Shown here piece after piece: positions 21,501-33,500 of a stretch of 64,000 bases of DNA. Location of the stretch: the NCBI RefSeq assembly GCF_021531975.1, contig NZ_JAFBIY010000003.1, forward strand, positions 62,001-126,000, written 5' to 3'. The position numbers and the translations under genes are program-made. Position 1 is the first letter of the stretch; each line of letters starts with the position of its first letter. The notes under the pieces are model-generated. The model was not told the DNA's origin. It saw only the letters and a list, made by a program, of their open reading frames with translations, and searched no databases. Source of the stretch: Faecalicatena contorta (GTDB taxonomy: Bacteria; Bacillota; Clostridia; Lachnospirales; Lachnospiraceae).

Positions 21501-24500
21501 TTCGATTGCAGTTGGCGCATACGCCGGTGTTGGTGCAGGTGTATCTGTGGCAGTTCTTTACTCCAATGTACAGGCAGTCGTAGAAGATAACGTAACAATT
21601 TCTGCAGGTGGGAATGTGAGTGTTACCGCAGTTTCCTGTGCAGATGAAGTTGAGAAGGCAGAGCTTAACTTTAACCTCGGTGGAGGTTCAGACAGTACTT
21701 CTGCTATCAATAATAAAGTTGCTGAGTCTGATCCGGGTAACACAGCAGCAACCGGCGATAAGTCCACGATCCTTCTGATCGGCGTGACAGGAAGCGGCGG
21801 TATTGCAGGTGTATCCGTGACAGTGGCATCTTTGAACCTGATGAATAAGACATATGCCAGAATGATGGGAGACATCACAAAGGCACAGAATATTACCGTA
21901 CAGGCAGAGACCCAGTATGGCACTGTTCTGGCAATCACGCTGGCAGCAGCAGCCGGTGTAGCCGGTGTGAGCGGTTCTGCAGCAGTGACTTATTTCGAGA
22001 GCCGTACAGAGGCTTCTATCGGTGGCAATGCAAACATCAGTAATGTAACAGGAACAATTTATGTAAAAATAAACGGAACTACAAATGCATCTTCAGCCTC
22101 TACAGCAGTAGGTGTTGCAGGGGCAGCCGGTGTAGCCGTACCGATCTCCGTAGCGGTGAACCGAAGCAGATTCGATGCATTCATCGGGCAGGGCGTGACG
22201 ATCAATGCCCCGAATAATGCACCGAATGCAGCAATCGATATGGACGGAGCACTTAAGGCAGATGCAAGAGCGATCATTGTAAGCATGGGAGCAGGTGTAG
22301 CAGGAATCGGCGTTTCCGTTGCAGTAGCTGTGAACCGTCCGGTGATGCTGACTTATATCGGTGTGACTCCGGATGAGGAGATCATCGAAACCTCCAGTGC
22401 TTCTGCACCTGGAACCATCACAGTAAAATCTGTAACCATAGACAATAAGCTGGATGGTGCTACAGATGTCAGCGGACTGGGCCTTGCAATAGGCGGTGTG
22501 GCTGTGAATGGTACAGTGGCACTTGGATTTAACCGTGCAAAGAGCTATGCAGCGATCAATAAGACGAATGTCATTGTGACAGGAGACATTGATATCACAT
22601 CCGCAATGGATGGGGATACACATGTGTACACAACATCCGTTGTAGGCGGATCAGTAGCAGTGGGCGCAACTGTAGCAGTCGCTCAGATCAAGAGCGAGAA
22701 CGTGGCAATGGTTGAGACAGAGGGAACCACTGTAAGCGCAGCGAATATTACGATTCATGCAGGTACAGACACAGATCCTTATGATACCGAGGCAATCACC
22801 ACGGTGATCACAGGTAGTGCAGGAAGCATTGCGGTCGCACTGAACTTTGCAGTTGCCATCAATGGCTCTGTGAACCGTGCGAAAGCCGGCGGAACAGGCG
22901 GAATTCTGACTGCGAACAATACACTCGATATCAGTGCAAATGGCAGAACCAAGGCATATGCAGTAGTGATTAATGCAGCAGGAGGAGGCATTGCAGCGAA
23001 TGTATCGATGGCATATGCAACACTTTCTTCCGTTCAGGAAGCACTTCTGAGTGGAAATGCAAAGGTAACAACAGGTAACCTGACAGTAAAATCTACACAG
23101 AATCAGGTTGATACGAAGGGCAGTCCGTTTGGAGTTCTTCTGCAGTATATGAACGAGGGAGAATTGACAAGCGAAACGAAGACAATCACACCGAATTCCA
23201 TGGCACAGGCATTTATTTTCAGTGCATCTATCGGAGGAATCGCCTGTGTGACAGCGAATACGGCAACCGCACTCAGTAATGCGACTTCCAGAGCTAAGGC
23301 AAGTGCAGCAGATCTGACTATCACAGGTAATGGTAATATTACGATTCAAAATACTGCAGATTCTGTTGCAACCATTACCGTAGACAACCTGAAAGCAGGT
23401 TGGTTAAGTGTCGGTGTGATGGTGGGCTATGCAAAAGCTGCAGGAACATTTGAGGCACTTCTGGAAAGCACCGGAAAGATTGACGCAAAGAATATCAGTA
23501 TTAAAAATACATGGAATGGCAAGGCGGATGCTGTTCTTACTCCGGCGATTGGAGGAATAGATGCAAGCTACTACGGTGGTGAAGCGAACCTTGCGTTTGC
23601 AGACGTAATGACAAAAGCGAACACAGGTATCAAAGGCAGCGGAGCGATTGGAAGCACCGTTAAGCGTGCAGGCAGTATCACTGTGGAGGCAAAAGGAACA
23701 GCGTATGCACATGCAGAAGTGGTAGCACCTGTATTAGATGTATCCGCTAATTCGATTGCAACGAATACAGTAAATGCATATATCAGTGCGATTCAGGAGA
23801 CATTTATAAACGGCGTGGATCTCTACGGAGCAAGCGTATCATTGACTTCTGAATTGAATAAAGGTAAGACAGAAGGTGCAAAGGCACAGCTTGGCGGCAA
23901 CGCAGCAGGCAATACTTCCATCGAGTTAACAGGTAAAGGGGCGGTGCTGAATACAGCGATTGCAGAGATGAAAGCAACCAACCGTTCCTATATGAAGGAT
24001 GCAGGGATTGATCTGACCGGTAATCTGACAGTTCAGACAGACAGTACCTCTTATGCAAAGGCTTCTCTGGTGGATAAGGTCGGCGAGGTGAGAGGTATCA
24101 GTATCGGTATCAACGTACTGAAGGCATTGGCAAACGGCACTTTCGAAGCATATATCGACACTGCTCGTGCGATTACAGCAGACAAGATTACAGTAAAGAA
24201 CGATTATCAGGCACGGGCAGAAGCTGAGACAAGACAGCCGGGACTTGGAATCGGAAGTATTTCTATCGAAGCAGTCTCTGTAAAGAATAATACAGCATTA
24301 GCTTCTGTCGGAGTAAAAGCATACTCCTATATCAAGGGTTCCGGAACTGTAACAGCCACCGGTGGAGTAGATGTGACCGTGACAGGTACAGCACAATCTG
24401 TGGCAAGACTGGCAAATGCTGAAGCCAGTGTATCCGGAATTGAGATCGTGGCAAATGTTGTCACATCAGAGCTGATAGCTGAACAGAAGGCTTATATCGA

Positions 24501-27500
24501 AGGTGTGAACCTGATTGCAACAGGCAAAGATGTGAAGGTTTCTTCCAGCTTCAATAAGAAGGACGGAAGCAACATTTCGGACGGAGCAGTGGCAGATGTA
24601 GGTGGAGCAGGACTGGTAAATGCAAGCCTTGTAAATGGAGAAGTGCATACAGTAACAGCAACCTCAAATGCGACTGTACAGGCATATATGTACAATGTTT
24701 CTGTGGATGCCGCAGACGTATCGGTATTGGTGGATGCAACCTCAAATGCATATGCAGGCAAAGCAAATCCACAGGTAGATCTGGCTCGTCTCGGACTTGG
24801 TGTGCTCGTGATGAATGCCGATGCTTCCGGAAGCTTTGGGTCATGGTGGACTACAAAATTAGGAAGCAAATCAAATGTGAAAAACGTAAATGTAAAGACA
24901 ACATATTACAGCAAGGCATATGCTGTGAGCACACAGCCAAAATACGGTGTGTCTGCAAGTTATGAGAGTGCAGAGGTGAACCTTGCCCATGCAAAGGCAA
25001 CAACGGGTGCAAGTGCCTCTATCAGGGGAATGGGCAGTATAGTAGCTTCCGGCGACGTAGAAGTAAGTGCTTCCGGCGACGCAGACGTGGATGCACAGAT
25101 AGAAACTGCAGATATTTCAGTAGATGTAAAAAATATTACAGTAAGTAAAGCAAAAGCAGAGCTTCAGGTAAACCAGAGTGCTTATATTTCAGGACCTGGA
25201 AAGGATTACGATTCTTATACCGGAATCGATGCAGACGGATATGTAAAAGTACATTCAACACTTACTGCAGATGGATACGCAGCAACAGGCGGCAACAAGA
25301 GTACTGTAAATGTTAGTGCTGTAAGCGGAAAGACAAATCTGGTTGATGTATCCTCGACTACAATAAATAAGGCATACATTGAAAATGCAGTTGTAAAAGC
25401 AGACGGTGATGTGGATGTGGAAGCATCGACTACGTCAAAAGTAACCGGAGAGTCCATACAGGAGTTCGTAGACGTAGAACTGGTAAGTCTTGGATTTGTG
25501 ACTGTAAGTACAGATTCTAACGATCAGGTAGAAGCCTATATCGCAGGCACGAATGGAAGCCGTGTAACCGGAAAGAGTGTTGACATTCTTGCAAAAGGTA
25601 CAACGACGGTACGTGCAAATGGATCTGTTCCAACCGTTTCTGTTACACTTGCAAATGGAAACTCCGTAGATCTGACAGCATCCGCAGGCAAAGCAACAAA
25701 CGGAAAGATCACGAAGGCATACATTGGCAGCGGATCCGAGGTTTATTCCGTAGGAGAAGGCGATGCAGACGATATCAATGTGAAGGCTGAGTCTCTGATC
25801 GATATTGAGGCGAAGGTGAATACTTCAACGGAAGTCAGTGCTGTAAACCTGGGACGCTACAAAGTGGCAACCGATGTAGGCAAGACGGATACACAGGCAT
25901 ATATTAACGGAACGGCAGAATCCTATAATGACATTCATGTTGCCGCAACAGATTCGATCAAAGCAGTTACAGATATCGGACTTCTGAATGCGGGTATCAT
26001 AAACGGCGGTTCTTCTTCCGTGACAAATAAAGTTAACAGTCAGAATGTATCGGTTGGTTTTGGAAATAAATCCAAAGTAAAGGCATGGCGAAATGTATCT
26101 GCAAGAGCCAAGTCCAAACTCGATCTTTACAGCAGAGTACAGGATTCCGGAAACGGTTTAGGAACAAACTGTGCGGCAACAGCAACCAATACCGTTACAA
26201 GAGATGTGAAAGCAACAGTAGGTAATAATGCAAGTATTACCGCAGTTGTCGGAAATATTGAGATTCTGGCAGAAGGTGATGAGGACAGTTCGATAGAAAG
26301 TATTGCCAAGGGAAGCTCAGGAGCAGCTTATGCAGGCGGAGGCCCAAGTGCCAATATTACTTATACGTCAAACGTAACAACGACGGTCGGCGGCGGAAGT
26401 GATATCGAAGCAAAATACGGTACACTGGATATCCGCTCGAAAGAAGCCATGACAATGTATGTGTATGCATACAGAAAGGCATCGGCAGCAGTTGCATCGA
26501 ATACGAGTACGGCTACGATCAATGCAAGAACGGATGTAAGTACAAAGATTGCTGAAAATGCAGCTGAGAAAGCAAGACTTCTTGGAGAGTACACGACGAT
26601 CGGTGCATATATCGTCCTTCAGAAGATTCATGCAAATGCAATCTCTTATACAGCATCGGCAGGATCCAAAACAGAAGCGGTTGCAACATCCAATGTGAAT
26701 AACACATTGAATACAAAGATTGACAACGCATATGTAGGAGGCATCGAGACTCTTACAGTCGCAGCGTCTGTTGACAATCAGAATATCAAGAGTGAGTCTT
26801 ATGCAGAGGTAATAGGATTCACAGGAAAAGTATATGCGACATCAGAGATAAGTGGTTCCAACACTGTACATATTACGGTAACGGGTAAAGGCGAGCTGGC
26901 CGGCAAGGAAATTCTTCTGGATTCCAGCGCACCGGAACTCACAAGTTCTGTAATTGACCGCAGTGCGACAGCAGTTGCCAATACAGTAGTGAACTATGTA
27001 TGGACAAAGGTTAAGACTGTTGTAGAAAAAGTAGTGAAGGTTCTTTGCAAGATCCCGCTTCTTGGCAAACTGATCAAAAAGGTTGTCAAGAAAGTAGTGG
27101 AATGGGTAGATAAGCTGGTAGAAGAAATCCTCTATTCCGATGCAGAAGCCAACATGAAAGGAACATTTAATAATGCAGGAAATATCGTTTTCAACGGTAC
27201 TGCACACGTAGGCGGCGGAGCAGCAGGAACCTATATTGATATCTTCGATAAAGACAGTATTAAATATTCCGGACTGGACAGTGAACTGACTACGGAAAAC
27301 AGAACGACAGAGAAATTCTTAACTGTAAACGGAAACACTGTTACGATCAATAAGATGTATAACGATGACGGTGGAAGCATGAAGATGACCGCAGCAGTTG
27401 GAAATATTTCCGGAAAGGGTACGATCATTTCCAACAGTTATCTTCCAAATGTGAATATTACAAATCACACAGATCTGGATCTGGTTATTATGAATGCGGT

Positions 27501-30500
27501 GCTGAAAAATGAAAGTGCGATAGCACCGGATATCAGTACAGATGCAGAAGGAAATGATTCCTTTACCTATACGGTAGACGAAGACAGACCGGCACTTACT
27601 ATTACATCTCTGGGAAACGGTGATGTCACATTTGCAGACGGAAAAGTGATAGATACAGCGAACGGTCGTACAGAAACAGACCTTGGAGAGGGTGTACTGA
27701 CCATCCATATGAATGGCGGTAATCTCTACACAACAGGCGCTTCCTTCGTGGCAGCAAACAAGCTGCATATTGATGGAGCTGGACAGATCGGGCAGAATCT
27801 GAGCAATCCTTTCCAGGCATATGTTTTCGATATCAGTGAGTACAAAGGAACAACTGCAATCAAAGCACAGAGTGCAAGACCAAATGAAGTAAAGATTCAG
27901 TCAGACGGAGCAATCTATCTTAAGCTTACCCTGGTTCGTGAGTGGATGACAAAGACACAAATGAACAGTGCTTCAGGCATTCAGGCGGAACTGAATCTTG
28001 CGGAGGTCATTGGCGGTACGGACAGTACGGTAGTCATCGATGTGGCGGCACCAAAGGTCGTATGTGCGAACATGCCGGAGACAGATGATGATTACTACAT
28101 TTCCATTCCGCGTGGAGAAATGAATTATGTGACACTTCCGGCGGAAGGAAATACATTTAAGGAAGTGCAGATTAAGGATGCAAATGGAAATGCAACAAGT
28201 TTCTGGATCACAAAGGATGGTATGCTGGTCAACAAACAGGATGCAATCACCTTCGTATCTGATGCTTACAAAGTACAGCAGACGGATAAGTACGATACTT
28301 ATCTGCTTCCGAATGGTGCAACAGTAGTTGTTGACAAGGTGACAAAGAAGCTCGTCAGAGTGATCAACCGGATCTCAGATGACACAACCGATGATTACAG
28401 CGGCGGAATCTTTGATTTAAGCAACCTTTCTGTGACGACAGATACAAATGGAAATCCGGTTATTACCATCACAGGAAGCGGGGCAGCGTTCGACCAGAAA
28501 ATTACCATGAAGAATGGCATTGCCTATATGGAGATCGGTGTAAACGGTGCAACTACCTATATTGAATCTTCCGGCATGGAGAATGGAACCGGATGGCTGC
28601 TGCCAAACGGAATCATCGTCTTCTACAAGCAGGTATTCCTGGATGAAAGAACGAACAAAGTTGTAACAGGAAACTTTATCAAGACAGAAACCGACAGTAG
28701 AGGAAAGACACATACGTGGATTCTTCTGGAGAATATTAAGGAATCGGGAAGAACTTCATACCATGTGGTAAAGGTTACGACCGAAGGCGAAGACAACCAT
28801 TATATCTTTGAAGAAGGATACCTGTACAACAAGGGTACGATCACAGAGGGAAAGGAGAAAGTTTTCCAGACTCTGGATCAGGCAGTAACAGAAGCAACAA
28901 ACAAACTGACTGCGGAAATGGGATTGCTGCAAAACAGCAAAAACAGCTATGTGGAACAGATACTCAATCAGGTAACAGCCTCCACTGCAACAGGGCAAAC
29001 CTATGCGAATGCAGTACGCGATGCAATTTATGCGATTATCCGTCCAAACGTCACAGAGAATATCGATGTTGCGGTAAATGTAACACTAGAAGCTGAACAA
29101 GTTATTTCCGGTCTCATTATAAAATTCATGATTAATTGGGACTTCAATGTAAGCCTGATAGAGGATGGTACTTCCCAAAATATTAACAGAAAAGGAACTT
29201 TCAATACTACGGATTCTGCTATGATTCGGAAAATTGGGTCAAATGCAACCAGCAGTCAGGTGGGCTATGATACGAATATCAAGCCGAAGACGGTGGAGAC
29301 GACTGCGTACAAGTACAGTGATACCGCATACTTTAAAGAGGGAAGCAACAGGCTCTATGTGAAAGTAACCAATGCAAATAACGGTAAAACTAAAGTTTAT
29401 GATTATGCATTAACACAGGGAGCAAACGGATGGTATTATCTGACAGCAACCGCAAACAACAATCAGTTAGAACAGATCCTTAATGAATTGAGAAAAGTAT
29501 TCTTCCTGTTTGAGGGTGACAGTCTGATTCCGACGACAGCGATTACGCTTTCAGGAACCGGAGCAGTAAACGGAGAGAATCTGAACGGCGGTTATGTGAA
29601 GACAACCAATCCGCAGGGAGAGGCAAAGTACTATCGTTTCCTCGATCAGGTGGCGGATACGAAGGGAATTCTCCTTATTACGGACCGGGTACTTGCACTG
29701 TTCCCGGATGGAAAGTACAGCTTTATCGCAACTCAGCAGAATTCTGATAACACTGGTTCGATGATGGATGAGACCATCGGAATTTCTCCGAATATGCAGC
29801 AGAAGCTGGATGAGAACGGTGATCCGGTATACACGGAAATGTATATGTCCCTGTACTGGAAGAACAAGAGTAACACTCCGCAGCTTAGTAAAGCGGAGAT
29901 AAGTACTTACTTCTCCGGCTTCGCACAGTTTAGCAAGCTTAATGGGTTCTTTAACAACAAATTAGGAAAGATCAGCTCTCGTGAGAAGGACTTCCTGAAG
30001 GCACTGGAGGAATTCATTGAGGCAGATTCGAACCTGAAACAGAGTATTCAGATTGCAGCTTACTACTTCACAGGTAGTGATGGCAAAAAGCATTATGATT
30101 ATCTTACAGACAGCGATAAAGTCTATGAGATTTACCATGCTGTTACAGATGGAAACGGCAAACAGAAATATCAAATCAGCGGATATGATATTAAAAATGG
30201 ACTACTATTTTACAATAGTTCAGTCAACTTGGTAAGAGGATGGGTTACGGTTACGGATGGCTGCGTATATCTGACGTCAGGACAGCTGGAAAAATTATCG
30301 GAAGCATGTTATTCGGATTTAACTACGAGAACCAGAATCCACGGCATCAGCTTTATCCCGATGATAGAATATCTGGAGGATACAGTGATCATCGCTCCAA
30401 TCAAAGATACCACAGCGAATGATGCATATCTGTACTACAAAAATGCAGTGGATTCATTTGCAGCATCACGTGACACAAATGGTTACGCAATCATTGACCG

Positions 30501-33500
30501 CTATACAAGAGTAGTAGACAACTATAAGGTTAGTGATGGTGCAGGTGGTACAACAACAGTTGCAGCGAAGCTTAACCTTCCGGTAGGAACGATCCTGTAC
30601 CTTGACGCAGAAGGCAATATTGTTGCATACCTGAAACCGGACGGAACCTTCCGCGCATATGAGTATGGTGATACGGGAGTGCAGGATGCATATTCCGAAT
30701 ATCAGGTAAATGCTGCAGGCAAACTTACAACTACGATTTCAGCAGGCACACCTACATACTTTATTGAACTTGCCCAGGATGTATTTACCAGTGTATACGG
30801 ACTGCATGCGGACACCACAGAGCATCCAATGCCTTTAAACAGCCTTTACAATTACGATGCCGCACATTATTTCGGATACTCCGCAGATCATAAGCTGGTA
30901 GAATTGATAAAAGTAGCTGAGCAGTATGGATATGAAGAAAAAGAAGATGGCGTTCATCTGAAGAAGGTTACGACAACCAGATTCAGTCGTGCAAGCCGTG
31001 CGGCAAGTACAGCGCTGGAAAGTGGTTTCGGTCTTTCCAATGGCTCTTCCATGTTGTTGTCTATCATCAATAACACAACGGCAGATACCGTATTGAAGAA
31101 TCGGGCATTCTTCATTATGCCGGATGCCTCTTACGTAGATTCTAAGGAAGATCTGTCTGTACTTGTTGCAGATACTTTGAGAATCTATAGCAAGCTGGAA
31201 GGCGATACGCGGATCAATCTGGGCACAGTAGAAGGCGGAGAGACCTTTATCCAGACCACAAGTCCGGACAACGGAACCGTATATGTGACCGGAACGACAG
31301 GTGCAAAGATCAAATCCGATCAGCTTGTTCTGGCAAGCCAGGGAGACAGCACCACACTGTACGGTGATTCAACGAACCCGATGAAAGCAGAGGCAATCGG
31401 AAAAGATTCTGTTACAAAAGTTCTTTTCTGCCAGAAGATTGTAGAAAATGCAGACGGAACATTAAGCTATGTAGGAGATTTCACCGGAAAAGCTTATGTG
31501 GATTTCACCGGAAATGTATTGTTCAAGGATTCCGTCATCGGCGGAGATGCTAATGAGCAGGCAATTGTGAAATTTACAGTAACAGGCGGCAATGCAGAGT
31601 TTAAGAACATGGAGTTTAAAGAGAACTCTACATTTACATTGAAGATTACGGATGAAGGAAATGTAATCTTCGATCAGATTCAGGTAACAGGTGGTGACAG
31701 CGCACAAGAGACAGGAAAAGAAGCAGTGCTGGATGTCAGCACAGAGAACGGAATGATCACGACAGGCAATGTGACATTATCCGGTCAGTCAAAAGTTAAA
31801 CTTACGAACAAGAACGGCAATATTACGATGCAGGATGTAGAGCTTAACGATACATCTGTTCTTGAAACGAACACAACCGATGGAAATGTTATCATCAATA
31901 GTGCGTATAATAAGAGCACAGGTGCTGGATATGGAACACTTTCCATCACAACAAAAGATACAGAGGCAACCGATGGAAGAACCGGTGATCTGACCATTCA
32001 GAGAACGATGAATGCACAGGGTAAAGTTGTACTTGACCTGTCCGGAAGTCTGCTGGCTGTACAGCAGCCGGAGGGATCGAAAGAAACCACAAGTACTTTG
32101 ATTCTTGGTACAGAAGTTTATAACAATGGCTCAGAGTTTAAGTTTGGTGGAGATGTTGGTTCTAAGGAACTTCCGCTGGTAGTAGATGTGACGGATTCTA
32201 AGGTACCGTTTAAGGTAGTCACAGTGGAAGATATGTTTATCTGCGGTGCACAGCACTACGATCTGACAGAAGACTTTGATAAAGAACCAAATCTGAAAGA
32301 TGGTGAGCAGACGATCATCGTTAATCTGACTCCGGAAGAGATCGCGGAAACGATCACAAAGGCTCTGCATGAGTATGAAGCTGTGATGAACGCAGAAGAC
32401 AGTACAGAAGAAGAGAAGCAGGAAGCAGAGACTGCATTTGCAGAAGTGCTCAGTAAGCTGATATCTCTTCTTGGAACACAGGATACAGACAGCTTCCGTA
32501 AACTTCTGGAAGAAAGTCTGGCAGATGAAGCGCTGGATGCGTATGACGCATTTGTAGAACGACTTTACCAGAAGGAAATCATGGAGGAAGTGCTCAAACC
32601 GGAGAATCCGGAGGATCCAGATGTCAGTGTTGACATCAATGATGAGGAGACCTTTGAAGAGCAGAGAAAAGAAGCTCTGGAGAAACTTACATCTAAGAAA
32701 GAAGCGGAAGCAGATACACTCACGGAGGAAGAACGGAAACGTCTGGATCTGCAGATTGCAATCCTGACAGGCGGTATGCTGGAAGAAGTCCTGACGAAGG
32801 CAGCAGAGGATGAAGATCTGAAAGATGATGTACTTCTCAAGGCGAAAGAGCTGACGGAAGAATATCAGGCACAGATTTTGAAAGACATGCTTACCCAGGA
32901 AGAAAGAACTTCCGTTCTGAAAGATCTGATCCTGACCACAATGAGTGGTGAAGATGAAATCAGAAAAGCAACCTGTATTGAACTGTTCAATGGCTGTATG
33001 ACAGAGGAACAGAAGCAGGCAATTCTGGATCAGATGAAGGCAGAGGCTGATAAGAATACACCGGATTATACACCGAAAGATCCAATTGATCTGACGGTAG
33101 AAATCGGAACCTCTACCGGTACAGAAGACGGTATCAACATCAGCAACTATGGTGATATTACAGTGACACAGACAACAGGAGATCTGCATGTGGGCGTTAT
33201 CGAGACGAACAGAAGTGACCTGACTCCTGGAGAAAAGGCACTTGGAAATGTGGATATCTCAGCAGCCGGTGGAAGTATCATCGGTGTTGTACAGGCAGAT
33301 GGCACTGCGAATATCACAGCCAATGAAATAACATTAAGCGCAAATGATTCTATCATCGGACTTGTGGTAGATGAGATTGCAAGAGACTATGAGATTACCA
33401 ACGAAATCCTGACAAAAGCAGACGGTGAGGAAGCTTCCGATCCACAGCTTAAAGTGAAGGCAGACGGAACGATCACCTACACGGCTTATGTAGATTACAC

